From an uncultured Sutterella sp. (lineage in GTDB: Bacteria > Pseudomonadota > Gammaproteobacteria > Burkholderiales > Burkholderiaceae_F): DNA of 64,000 nucleotides. Below are positions 25,964 through 34,278 of the stretch, piece by piece. Under the pieces are notes generated by a model. The model was not told the DNA's origin and searched no databases. It worked only from the letters and a program-made list of their open reading frames with translations. Made by a program: the position numbers and the translations under genes. The stretch lies in assembly GCA_900542195.1 (NCBI GenBank), contig UQNA01000008.1:1-64000 (forward strand). Direction: 5' to 3'. Position 1 is the stretch's first letter. The number at the start of each line of letters is the position of its first letter.

Positions 25964-27217
25964 TTAACAACCGGCATTTTGCAAATTACAAGTATTTTCT
26001 CGGGAGGAACGTACCTTCAAAATTCCCGCCAAGAGAACTCCGAGAGAGGCAATGCAAATACCAGCCAAATAAGAATAGTAGAAGTCTCCGTTATTAGAAA
26101 GAGCATTCATGAGCCATGGACCAACAGCCCCGGACAAGGCAAAACCACAGAACATGATTCCGTAATTTGTTCCATTGAATCTTGTTCCGAAGGCTGCAGC
26201 GGTATATCCCGGAAAGATGCCTAAGAAAGCACCGAACGGGAAACCGATAATAGTCAAAGCCACGTAGAACATGACGTCGGAGCCTTGCGTACACGTAATC
26301 AGAATCGCTAAACCGCAGATAGTAAGAATACAAGCACCTAAAAGGCTCAACGGCTGCCCGAGCTTGTCAGAGATCACACCGGCAGCCAATCTGCCGAAAG
26401 TGTTAATCAAAGCAAGGAAAGCCACTGCACCGGTTGCCGCGGTAACGCTCATTCCGACCTGATTAACTGCAATGCCGACAGCCTGAGAAAAGATCATCAT
26501 GCCGGTAATCGCGCCACACAACAGAAGTGCAATCATGAGCCAGAAGTTAGTGGTTCTGACCATTTCCGACCAGTTGTAGTTGACAGCCGCTTTAACACTG
26601 CGGGGAGAATCTTTGCGGCCTGTTGTCATAAATCCCTGCGGGCACTTCTGACTTAGAAGTCCGCCAATAACAATTACGGTGCCGAAAACAACGCCGAGAA
26701 TCTGGAAAGCTGCCGTGATGCCAAACTGCTGAATTAAAACATGAGCTACAGGTGGGACACCGACGGAACAGAATCCGTAAGCAGCGGTAGTTAAACCGCC
26801 GGCTAGACCCGGATGATCGGGAAAAAACTTAACGGAAGTGTTAACAGTAGCGCTGTAGGTTAAGCCGACACCCAGACAGAAGATGAACCCGTAGGAAAAG
26901 AAAAGGGTAAAGAGAGACTCGGAAGCTCCGGCCCAGCAAAGACCGATAGCTACTAGCAAACCGCCTAAAACAATCTGAATCTTCGGGCCGGCTTTATCAT
27001 TTAGATAGCCGCCTAAAAGCATTGGGATTGGAGCCAGACCATTTCCTAAAGAGAAAGCCAAAGAGAGATCGCCGGCGGTAATGGTCTGCCCTAAAATCTG
27101 TGACAGTTGCTCAGCCTTCGGACCCGCAAATACGCTCCATGCGTAAATAGAACCGGCGCAAAGATTAATAACGCAGGCGATCGCCAGCAAGTACCATCTT
27201 TTTATCAAAACGTCCAT
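25964..27217 (-). CDS. OFA-family MFS transporter (oxalate/formate antiporter-like)
   Basis: A 417-residue MFS protein with 12 hydrophobic segments. The start LLAIACVINLCAGSIYAWSVFAGP (helix 1) is the OFA-family signature. G.YLNDKAGPKIQIV forms loop 2-3, and FGRLAAGVISDKLGQP the loop 8-9 repeat. OFA members exchange small carboxylates; the substrate here is unknown, but its neighbours (Dcu-type transporter, amidohydrolase) point to an organic acid. AAGGAG precedes the ATG by 9 bp. It is divergent from gntR across 290 bp that hold the putative GntR operator and a tiny leader ORF, so GntR may regulate it. Confidence 0.9.
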   Translation of the reverse strand: MDVLIKRWYLLAIACVINLCAGSIYAWSVFAGPKAEQLSQILGQTITAGDLSLAFSLGNGLAPIPMLLGGYLNDKAGPKIQIVLGGLLVAIGLCWAGASESLFTLFFSYGFIFCLGVGLTYSATVNTSVKFFPDHPGLAGGLTTAAYGFCSVGVPPVAHVLIQQFGITAAFQILGVVFGTVIVIGGLLSQKCPQGFMTTGRKDSPRSVKAAVNYNWSEMVRTTNFWLMIALLLCGAITGMMIFSQAVGIAVNQVGMSVTAATGAVAFLALINTFGRLAAGVISDKLGQPLSLLGACILTICGLAILITCTQGSDVMFYVALTIIGFPFGAFLGIFPGYTAAAFGTRFNGTNYGIMFCGFALSGAVGPWLMNALSNNGDFYYSYLAGICIASLGVLLAGILKVRSSRENTCNLQNAGC

Positions 27218-27375
27218 CTAGTATGTACTCCTTTGCTTAGTTAATGATTAGATAATTAAATTCCCTGATAAAAGGCTGCCGGCTCGTTTTTTGAAATTCT
27301 TAGAAATTGATTTTCCAAACGGAAAGTCTGCGAAGAATACACGTTCCGTCTAGGTTTGTCTCAGTAAAGAGCAGT

Positions 27376-27423
27376 TCAAGAAGCAGATTTCACATCAATG
27401 GGAAGGTCTTCGTTAGCCATCAT
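27376..27423 (-). CDS. possible 15-codon leader peptide before OFA gene
   Basis: A tiny frame on the minus strand, MMANEDLPIDVKSAS, with an excellent ribosome site (AAAGGAG, 5 bp spacing). It lies between the GntR operator and the OFA transporter, whose ATG is 158 bp further on. Between them two overlapping hairpins can form (ACGGAA 27319-27324 with TTCCGT 27344-27349, or TTTCC 27312-27316 with GGAAA 27321-27325), which share the same GGAA segment. This resembles a leader-peptide attenuator, but it could also be a remnant of a lost gene. Confidence 0.35.
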   Translation of the reverse strand: MMANEDLPIDVKSAS

Positions 27424-27455
27424 TAAAACTCCTTTCAGCGTGTAAACTTCTCTAA

Positions 27456-27469
27456 GTCATATAAATGAC
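27456..27469 (+). promoter_or_regulatory. GntR-type operator before gntR
   Basis: Perfect dyad GTCAT-ATAA-ATGAC, 39 bp before the gntR ATG. Close copies lie before the M20 gene (31044) and the porin gene (31422). The shared consensus GTCATATAnATGAC is typical in size and spacing for a GntR dimer site. Confidence 0.7.
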
Positions 27470-27507
27470 ATAGAACTATATCCTTACAATCTCCCGAGGA
27501 ATAAAAA

Positions 27508-28227
27508 ATGAAGCGTTCTAATATTATTCGCATGCCCGTCTATGCGCAGATCAAAGAGGCCATTCTTCAAAAACTTTCTTCGCGAGAATGGAAGTTCGAC
27601 CAGCCGCTGCCCTCAGAATCAAAAATGGCTGAAGACTTTGGTGTATCCATCGGATCGGTTCGTCATGCCGTGGCTGACCTGGAAGACGCGGGAATATTGG
27701 TAAAACGCCAAGGGGTGGGAACATTTGTGCGCAGCTATAAAGGCACCGGAGTCTGGAATCGATTTCAGAAGTTCATTCGCAAAGACGGCCGTCTGCCTGT
27801 CTTTGAGAGCAAACCGATAAAATTTGAAATCCTCCCGGCACCGGAAGAGGTAGCCGCAAAAATGAAAATCGTCCCCGGAGATCCGGTAATCCATATCTTG
27901 AGAGCCATGAGCGACAACGGAGTACACACCGGAGTAGACGAGTCCTTCTTGGATTTAGATACTTTCCGCGACTTAAAAATTGAAGATTTAGAGGCGGTAA
28001 AAGGTAACCTCTACAAGCTCTATGAAGAAAAACTCGGCATCTATATCGCCGACGTAACCGACCTTCTGGAATTTCTGATCGTCGATGAAGCTATGAATAA
28101 GCTGACCCTTCTTCCTCTCGGCAGCCCGATGTTCGTGGTCACCCGCCAGGGAAGATTATTAAATAAAAAGACGGTAGAACTGCGCTATGAACACTGCACC
28201 GCCGTCAACTATTTGCTTCGAATTTAA
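27508..28227 (+). CDS. GntR-family regulator, HutC (UTRA) type
   Basis: A 239-residue repressor-type protein. The N-terminal winged helix (residues 8-75) reads PVYAQIKEAIL...LPSESKMAEDFGVSIGSVRHAVADLEDAGILVKRQGVGTFV, a textbook GntR motif. The C-terminal UTRA ligand-binding domain (about 90-235) has VIHILRAMSDNGVHTGVDESFL and the RQGRLLNKKTVELRYEHC end. The ligand is likely a small metabolite of the pathway next door. It sits between OFA (divergent) and dcuC/M20 (convergent). A dyad at 27456 overlaps its own promoter region, suggesting autoregulation. Confidence 0.93.
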   Translation: MKRSNIIRMPVYAQIKEAILQKLSSREWKFDQPLPSESKMAEDFGVSIGSVRHAVADLEDAGILVKRQGVGTFVRSYKGTGVWNRFQKFIRKDGRLPVFESKPIKFEILPAPEEVAAKMKIVPGDPVIHILRAMSDNGVHTGVDESFLDLDTFRDLKIEDLEAVKGNLYKLYEEKLGIYIADVTDLLEFLIVDEAMNKLTLLPLGSPMFVVTRQGRLLNKKTVELRYEHCTAVNYLLRI

Positions 28228-28270
28228 AAAAATGGGTGATTTACCGTATTGCTCTTAACGGTAAATCACC
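28227..28270 (-). terminator. terminator between gntR and dcuC-type gene
   Basis: Stem GGTGATTTACCGT / ACGGTAAATCACC (13 bp). On the minus strand it is followed by CATTTTTTTAA, so it chiefly serves the dcuC-type gene; gntR may also end here. Confidence 0.8.
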
Positions 28271-28336
28271 TTGTAATCAACTGTCAAAATGAGATTCAAC
28301 AGCCTTAGGAGGAAGGAATTCCGATGTTAATTGAGG

Positions 28337-29620
28337 TTAGAGGACAAGAAGAGCAGCTACTAACATTCCGAACATGACCGGACCAGTTCTCTTAACAACT
28401 TCCATTGGGGAGACACCTGCAATACCGGCAACAAGAATCAAGCCGCCGCAAAGAGGAGAGGATAGACGGCCTAAACCACCGCCAATCGCTGCGAGGTAAC
28501 CCAAGTTTTCAATTGTCATACCGAATTTAGCAGCGTGAGGTGTAACAGCTTCGTTGAAGGCAAATGCAGCAGCGTCACCGGATCCTGTAAGGATGCCGAG
28601 AAGGTACGGACCAACTGCGCCGCCGATCTTTGCGGCACCCTGAGTTTGTGTAAGGAAAGCAACGAAAGCGTCAACAACACCGGCAGCTCTTAAACCAGCA
28701 GCGAACACGCCGGCAGCAATGATGATACCGAGAATGTTTGCATAACCTTTGCCCATGCCGTTGAAGAATTCTTTTGTGACTTTTTCCGGGCTTGTGCGAG
28801 TAACAACCATGGCGTATACGGCACCAATGAGCATGGCAGTTGCCACAGACATCTTAATGGATGGAACCCAGAGGGAGAAGATGATCAAAAGAACAACCGG
28901 AACCAGCGGAGCAAGAGCGTAAATGACGTTCGGATGTTCCGGAAGCTCAGGAAGGTTAGCGTTTGTTGAGTTTTCCTGTCTGGACAAATCAGCTTCGCCA
29001 ACGTTCTTCTTGTAATCCTTGTAGAAGAAGCAGACAACTGTGAGCAAAACAATACCGAGTGCGGACAACCCAAGAGTGTACTTGGAGAAGATGCCAAGGA
29101 ACTGCATAACTTCCATGGATGCTAATTTAGCAACGAAAACGTTATGAGAAATGCCTGGGTTTACAAGAGCAGGTGTAACACTGCCGACAACTGCAGCCGC
29201 AGCCACAGCCGGTTTAAATCCAGCTCTGATCATTAAGGGGATCAGCGTGGGGCCGACCGCAGCGCAGCAGCCTGCGGTGGAAGGAATAGCAATGGAAACA
29301 AGACCGGTAACGGCGCAGCATGCCGGAAGCAAGAAAATACCGAATTGTTTCAAAGGTTTTGTCAACAAGGAAACCAAATGAAGGTCGCACTTGGTGATGG
29401 AAATAACGCTTGCGAAACCGATTGCCGAGCAGATTGCGATAATCAAAGCGGCGGCGGTCATGGACTTGTCAAACTGTTGGAAAGCCATCATTGGCTTCAT
29501 GGACAACAGTGCCATTAAGAAACCGGCGGTTAAAAGTACTAACCGAGTTTCATAACGTTTAATCAAGGCGTAAATCGTAGCTATAACAACGGCGGTTGCC
29601 ATCCAAATTGTCCAGCTCAT
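28337..29620 (-). CDS. DcuC-family C4-dicarboxylate transporter
   Basis: A 427-residue polytopic membrane protein of the DcuC/IT superfamily. Features are SIAIPSTAGCCAAVGPTLIPLMIRAGFKP (about residues 110-140), the PxSxxG-type AGxxP elements, GSGDAAAFAFNEAVTPHAAKFGM (about 350) and GLGRLSSPLCGG near the C-terminus. E. coli DcuC moves fumarate, malate or succinate. It lies 68 bp downstream of the M20 gene in the same direction, so an M20-dcuC operon is likely. The substrate may be a product of the amidohydrolase (for example glutamate or a dicarboxylate), which is inference. Confidence 0.88.
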   Translation of the reverse strand: MSWTIWMATAVVIATIYALIKRYETRLVLLTAGFLMALLSMKPMMAFQQFDKSMTAAALIIAICSAIGFASVISITKCDLHLVSLLTKPLKQFGIFLLPACCAVTGLVSIAIPSTAGCCAAVGPTLIPLMIRAGFKPAVAAAAVVGSVTPALVNPGISHNVFVAKLASMEVMQFLGIFSKYTLGLSALGIVLLTVVCFFYKDYKKNVGEADLSRQENSTNANLPELPEHPNVIYALAPLVPVVLLIIFSLWVPSIKMSVATAMLIGAVYAMVVTRTSPEKVTKEFFNGMGKGYANILGIIIAAGVFAAGLRAAGVVDAFVAFLTQTQGAAKIGGAVGPYLLGILTGSGDAAAFAFNEAVTPHAAKFGMTIENLGYLAAIGGGLGRLSSPLCGGLILVAGIAGVSPMEVVKRTGPVMFGMLVAALLVL

Positions 29621-29688
29621 ATATTTCTCCGAAGGTTTAAGTTAGGTAATAAGAGTTATGGCTAAAGAAGAAGTTTTTCCAAATTAGA

Positions 29689-30966
29689 TTAGTTATTAGA
29701 AATTCCGTTTGTCTGTCTGACCAAGTTCTGACAGAGTTGGATTGCCGGAGGCATGGTGTTGACGTCCTGGAGATCGAAGTCTGCGCGATGATGTCCTTTG
29801 TTATTTACGCCCCACATGAAGAATGCACCGTCGGCACCATGTTCGACAGCACGTTTGAATAACAAGGAAACGTCTTCGCTGCCGCCGATGGAGTTATAAA
29901 TATCAACCGTTTTATAACCTTCCACGGTTTCTGCGGCTCTCTTCAGAAGTTCAACTCCTTTAGGTGTTGTTGTCAGAGTAGTGGCATGGCCCACAAGCTT
30001 GATTTCATACTTGACTTCGTATGCTTCGGCTGCGCCTCTAACGATGTTCGTTACGTTCTTAACCAAGAAGTTATTGACTTCTTCTGTTTCTCCGCGGGTT
30101 TCCAGCTGAATCGCAGCATGAACCGGAGTAACATTGCGGCCTTCCCCGGCATTCAGTTTGCCGATACTAACGCGAGTATCACCCTCGCTGTTGCGGCTGA
30201 TGCCCTGCATCATCATGACGGCAGAACAGGCTGCGGTCAACGCACTGCGGCCTCTTTCAGGATAAGCACCTGCGTGAGAAGGAATGCCGGTAAAACTGAC
30301 ATCTAATTTAGATGTGGCGAAGAACCCTTTAGCTCCGATCCCGAGCTGGCCCTGCTGGCAGTACATACCGCAGTGGCCGGCAAAGAAGAAATTAACATCA
30401 TCGACCCAGCCTTTAGCAGCAATCGGACCTGCACCACGGGTACCTTCCTCGGCCGGTTGGAAAATAAATACGAAAGAACCGCAAAGATCTTCTTTGTTCT
30501 CAACAATCCATCTTGCCAAGGCCAATCCTACGGCAGTGTGACCATCGTGGCCGCAAGCGTGCATCATGCCGAGAATTTGACTTGCAAAACCCTCTTTGAC
30601 GGGGACGTGATTAGCGTCACTAGTTTCTTGTACCTGAACGCAGTCCATATCGAAACGGAATGCTGTACGAGGACCTTGTCTGCCGGTATCAAATGTTCCG
30701 ACAACACCGGTATAACCTTGGGTACTTTCTAAGAAAGCTGCAGGTACTCCCTGCTTTGCTGCTCTTTCAATGGCTTTTTCTACCAATTCCGGATTTCTGC
30801 CCAGTACTTCTTCCGGTACCAAGGCATCGAGGCCGATATAAACCTGCCAGCCAAGACTCTTCAATCGTTCGGAAACAAGATAAGAAGTTTCGAACTCGGT
30901 CCATCCTTCTTCAGGACGGGAGTGAATCTTTCTTCTGGTTTGAATGGCTTCTTCCAAAATATTCAT
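29689..30966 (-). CDS. M20 amidohydrolase, AbgA-like
   Basis: A 425-residue zinc peptidase of the M20 family. It has FRFDMDCVQV (first metal Asp block), MHACGHDGHTAVGLALA (Cys/His metal loop, about residues 120-136), FQPAEEGTRGAGP (Glu pair) and GHHRADFD-type C-terminal His. The N-terminal RRKIHSRPEEGWTEFETSYLVSERLKSLGWQVYIG resembles p-aminobenzoyl-glutamate hydrolase subunit A (AbgA), which also cleaves other N-acyl glutamates. I chose the ATG at 30966 with AAGGAA; an ATG at 31011 has no ribosome site. The GntR-type dyad at 31044 lies just upstream. Confidence 0.88.
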   Translation of the reverse strand: MNILEEAIQTRRKIHSRPEEGWTEFETSYLVSERLKSLGWQVYIGLDALVPEEVLGRNPELVEKAIERAAKQGVPAAFLESTQGYTGVVGTFDTGRQGPRTAFRFDMDCVQVQETSDANHVPVKEGFASQILGMMHACGHDGHTAVGLALARWIVENKEDLCGSFVFIFQPAEEGTRGAGPIAAKGWVDDVNFFFAGHCGMYCQQGQLGIGAKGFFATSKLDVSFTGIPSHAGAYPERGRSALTAACSAVMMMQGISRNSEGDTRVSIGKLNAGEGRNVTPVHAAIQLETRGETEEVNNFLVKNVTNIVRGAAEAYEVKYEIKLVGHATTLTTTPKGVELLKRAAETVEGYKTVDIYNSIGGSEDVSLLFKRAVEHGADGAFFMWGVNNKGHHRADFDLQDVNTMPPAIQLCQNLVRQTNGISNN

Positions 30967-31043
30967 TTGTCGTTCCTTGGATTCTTTATTGACTAAAGCG
31001 AATACCGCCATTAAAAACCGAATAGAGTCTCAAAATTTCTTAA

Positions 31044-31057
31044 CTCATGTATATGAC
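31044..31057 (-). promoter_or_regulatory. GntR-type operator before M20 gene
   Basis: Dyad CTCAT-GTAT-ATGAC; on the minus strand it reads GTCAT-ATAC-ATGAG, 78 bp before the M20 ATG. It matches the gntR upstream site in 12 of 14 positions. Confidence 0.65.
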
Positions 31058-31421
31058 ATATAACTAATCTTCTAAGTCCTCATCCCCTTCTAATTTCGGG
31101 TAACAATTAATTCTTTAAAAGTACAAACCGGAGCTCAACAAGAAGGCATAAACCGGACGACATTGAACAATTTTCTTAAGGACGGTCTTGTGTGTTTCTC
31201 AATATTTAATATTTGTCTTTCCATGGGATATTCGGGAAAAACCACGAGTGATAGGGAGTTCCCGGATAGCGCCACTCTTGAATATTTCTTCAACGCTATT
31301 TTTAACTTCAGCAAAATTTCTCATTCATTAGATTTTTTATCTCGAGAAGAAATTAGCTTGCTAAGAAAATATCTATTTAACTACTCTCTTTATTTTTTGA
31401 GTCCAATTAGAGGAAACATTG

Positions 31422-31435
31422 GTCATATATAAGAC
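31422..31435 (+). promoter_or_regulatory. GntR-type operator before porin gene
   Basis: Dyad GTCAT-ATAT-AAGAC (one mismatch in the right half from ATGAC), 90 bp before the porin ATG. It shares the CATATA core with the other two sites and may overlap the -10 region. Confidence 0.6.
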
Positions 31436-31524
31436 ATAAGACTGGGCAGTTCTCTTGGCGGCAAAAGTTTTTTAATAAAAAAAGAAATTCCCAATTTCAC
31501 CTCTTTTCTCACCAAGGATAAGAA

Positions 31525-32676
31525 ATGACAAAACTCAAATTAACTGCCCTGCTCGCTTGTATGCTCTCTTCTGTCGCTTATGCCGACACCGATGTCAAGC
31601 TCTACGGAAAAGTAGACTTGGCTATGCAGTACATGAAGGCGCCCGGAAAGTCTGCTGTCGTTAGCATGGAAAACCAAACCTCCCGTTGGGGCTTAATGAT
31701 CAAGGAGCAACTCAATGCTGATTGGGCAGTCAAAGCCTATTTAGAAGCCGGCTTCAGTGCAGATACCGGCGCTGAATCTACCGCAGGAGTTGCTTTTGCA
31801 CGCCGCAGTATTCTTGCTATCTACAACAACAAAATCGGCGAAATCGGTTTCGGCAGAATGGGAACCGTTCAGTCCATCAGCTCTCCATACGGAATAGGTC
31901 TCCCAAATATCGATCCTTTCAGAACAGCCTATGGCCCAGCCTATGAGATCGAAGGTTCTATCGCCGGCAACGGACGCGTCAATAACGCCATTGCTTGGCT
32001 CTCTAACAAGATGAACGGCCTGCGTATCGGCGTCAGCTACTCTTTAGGAACTGATTCAGATGACCGCATTGTTCCGCAAAACAACCGCGCCATTTCCCTC
32101 GCCGTCAACTACGAGGTTGGTCCTCTCTTGATTGACTTCGGCGGTTCTCAGTTCCGTTGGGGCAAACTTCCTGCCTCCAGCTTCAGCAAAACAATGTCCA
32201 AAGCTGATGCAGCCAAACTCGGAAATAGAAAGAATTCCGAAGAATACTTCGCCGGTTTCCGTTTGAACACTACTGACAGCACAACCCTCTATTTTGCTGC
32301 TCAATACATGAAGAATTGGCGTACTTTCTATTACTGGATGCCTAAGAACGAAGCTGTCAAAGGCGACAGCACAACAGCAGGCAATCAGAACGGTGTTGAT
32401 GGATGGGGCCTTAACCTGGGCTTCCGTCAAAAACTTTCCGGGAACCTCACATGGGTCGGTGCCGCAGGCTACACAGATGCAAGCTTGAAGACTGCTCAAG
32501 GTGTTAAGGAAAACGGCGAAAGATTAAGATTTGCTACTGCCTTAGAATATTCTTTAACTAAACGTACCAGCGTATATGCTACAGCCGCATACGGCCGAAA
32601 CTACGGTCAGCTGATTAAATACAGCGGCGGCAAGAACCTTTACACCGGCATGGTCGGAATGGCCCACTGGTTCTAA
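31525..32676 (+). CDS. outer-membrane porin (Burkholderiales type)
   Basis: A 383-residue trimeric-type porin. It has a signal peptide (residues 1-20, SVAYA cleavage) and then DVKLYGKVDLAMQY, the typical first strand. Motifs such as NQTSRWGLMIKEQL and ARRSILAIYNNKIGEIGFGRMG (loop 3 base) are diagnostic for betaproteobacterial porins, and the C-terminal Phe after MAHW is the outer-membrane sorting signal. AAGGAT precedes the ATG. The upstream GntR-type dyad suggests it is induced with the catabolic genes and admits their substrate. The CapA-like gene follows after a terminator. Confidence 0.95.
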   Translation: MTKLKLTALLACMLSSVAYADTDVKLYGKVDLAMQYMKAPGKSAVVSMENQTSRWGLMIKEQLNADWAVKAYLEAGFSADTGAESTAGVAFARRSILAIYNNKIGEIGFGRMGTVQSISSPYGIGLPNIDPFRTAYGPAYEIEGSIAGNGRVNNAIAWLSNKMNGLRIGVSYSLGTDSDDRIVPQNNRAISLAVNYEVGPLLIDFGGSQFRWGKLPASSFSKTMSKADAAKLGNRKNSEEYFAGFRLNTTDSTTLYFAAQYMKNWRTFYYWMPKNEAVKGDSTTAGNQNGVDGWGLNLGFRQKLSGNLTWVGAAGYTDASLKTAQGVKENGERLRFATALEYSLTKRTSVYATAAYGRNYGQLIKYSGGKNLYTGMVGMAHWF

Positions 32677-32732
32677 TCCGCTCTTTGTTAATTTCTAGCG
32701 TTTAGGCTGTCTATGGCATGAGAGACAGCGGA

Positions 32733-32766
32733 AAAGCGGACAGGCAGTTTTGTCCGCTTTCTTTTT
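32733..32766 (+). terminator. terminator after porin
   Basis: Perfect 10-bp stem AAAGCGGACA / TGTCCGCTTT with an 8-nt loop, followed by CTTTTT. It lies only 29 bp before the CapA-like ATG, so that gene may be expressed by readthrough. Confidence 0.85.
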
Positions 32767-32794
32767 GCCCATCACAAGTAAGGAAGATATAAAG

Positions 32795-34102
32795 ATGAGT
32801 ACAAAATTCGTAGCCAGCGGAGATTGCTTCATTACTAGAAGCATTCCTGAAAACGGTTATCCGGGATTCAAAGAAATCAAAGAGCTAATCGAAACGGCAG
32901 ATGTCCGCTTCACGAATTTAGAGATGACTTTCCATGATCAGGAAGGATATCCGGCAGCTGCGAGCGGCGGCACATGGGCCATGGCAGCTCCAAAACTGAT
33001 TGATGATGTCTGCAAATACGGCTTCAATTTATTCAATACGGCCAACAACCACTCGGGAGATTTCGGACAAGAAGGCGTCATGGCGACGATTCGTCATTTG
33101 AAGGAAAGAGGGCTACTTTTTGCAGGTTCCGGAGAAAATCTTAGAGAGGCTGCAAGAGCGGTTTATCTCGATACTAAAGAAGCAAGAGTCGCATTAATCG
33201 GTATTACGTCTTCTTTTGATCCGGCAGCAGCTGCCGGTGGGCCGAGCATTGATATGATGGGCCGACCTGGTCTGAATCCTCTCAGATTCAAAACCATTCA
33301 CCACGTCAATGAAAAACACTTTGAAATGGCCAAAGAGCTTGCTGAGGTCTCCGAAGCGAACAATTTGAGAACACTCAAAACACAAGCCGGTTACCTTCCT
33401 CCTCTTCCAAACGATATTTTCCCGTTCGGGAAACTGACTTTCAAGCTGACTGACGGAGAAGAAAGAAATGAAACAGTTCCTCATCCGGCAGATGTCGAAA
33501 GAACTATTCGGGAGATTAAAGAAGCGAAAAGACAAGCTGACATTGTTCTAGTAAGTATTCATGCTCATGAATTTCCCGGCCTAGAGATGGACAAGCCGGC
33601 AGAATTCTTAAGAACTTTTGCGAGAAAGTGTATTGATGCCGGGGCTTCGGTCGTTATTGGGCATGGTCCCCATGAACTCCGAGGCATTGAAAAATACGGA
33701 GACGGCTTGATTTTCTACAGTCTCGGCAACTTTATTTTCCAAACCGAAACCATCGAAAGACAACCGGTGGAGGCTTATACAAACATGGGCATGCCGTCTG
33801 ACTCACAAGTCGGCGACTTAATGGATAAGAGATCCGGCAACGGTACCCGCGGCTTTGCAGCACAAAAAACAATTTGGTCTGCAATCCTTCCTGTCTGGGA
33901 AATGGAGGGCGGAAAAATTACTTCCGTCACTCTCCATCCCATCGATCTTCATCAGCATGATCCTCGTTCACGGAAAGGCTCCCCGACCCTTACAGACTCG
34001 GACGAAGCTCTTCATCATTTAAAGGAACTCTCAAGAGAGTTTGGAACTGATATTCAGATCAGAAACGGTAAAGGCTACATTGATATGGCAGCCGTAGCTT
34101 GA
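32795..34102 (+). CDS. CapA-like metallophosphatase-fold protein
   Basis: A 435-residue protein of the CapA/PgsA family (calcineurin-like fold). It has the metal-site segments ASGDCFITR at the N-terminus, FTNLEMTF, NTANNHSGDFG (about residue 80) and VVIGHGPHELRGIEKY...SLGNF. In Bacillus, CapA serves poly-gamma-glutamate capsule formation, but many family members are free-standing hydrolases of unknown substrate. There is no signal peptide, unlike membrane-anchored PgsA, so it is probably cytoplasmic. AAGGAAG supports ATG 32795. Its position next to an M20 amidohydrolase suggests work on a gamma-glutamyl or related substrate; this is inference. Confidence 0.82.
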   Translation: MSTKFVASGDCFITRSIPENGYPGFKEIKELIETADVRFTNLEMTFHDQEGYPAAASGGTWAMAAPKLIDDVCKYGFNLFNTANNHSGDFGQEGVMATIRHLKERGLLFAGSGENLREAARAVYLDTKEARVALIGITSSFDPAAAAGGPSIDMMGRPGLNPLRFKTIHHVNEKHFEMAKELAEVSEANNLRTLKTQAGYLPPLPNDIFPFGKLTFKLTDGEERNETVPHPADVERTIREIKEAKRQADIVLVSIHAHEFPGLEMDKPAEFLRTFARKCIDAGASVVIGHGPHELRGIEKYGDGLIFYSLGNFIFQTETIERQPVEAYTNMGMPSDSQVGDLMDKRSGNGTRGFAAQKTIWSAILPVWEMEGGKITSVTLHPIDLHQHDPRSRKGSPTLTDSDEALHHLKELSREFGTDIQIRNGKGYIDMAAVA

Positions 34103-34130
34103 TTCAATTGCTTATCTTCCTGTTGTTTGC

Positions 34131-34166
34131 ATCCTCCTAGGCCAGAACTCTAGGAGGATTTTTTCA
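34131..34166 (+). terminator. terminator after CapA-like gene
   Basis: Perfect stem ATCCTCCTAG / CTAGGAGGAT with a 9-nt loop, running into T6. Confidence 0.92.
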
Positions 34167-34278
34167 GTTCTCGTTTGAAAGAAAAAGTCTGCTGGAGAAA
34201 GATCGCTAATTTAGGTTTTTTCTGCCAATATCTTTACTCTCAAACAGTATCAGGATAATGCCTCCTACCAATGCTTTC

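Larger units (their letters stand above)
30967..31524. other. divergent M20 / porin control region (558 bp)
   Basis: No convincing gene lies here. It holds the two GntR-type dyads (31044 and 31422). An 89-codon frame at 31163-31432 starts with TTG, lacks a ribosome site and ends inside the second operator, so I do not call it. The remainder is AT-rich leader sequence with no clear promoter hexamers beyond a TTGAGT at 31397. Confidence 0.5.

Noticed and set aside
31163..31432. 89-codon frame before the porin
   Set aside because: TTG start with no ribosome site, low complexity, and it ends in the GntR-type dyad.
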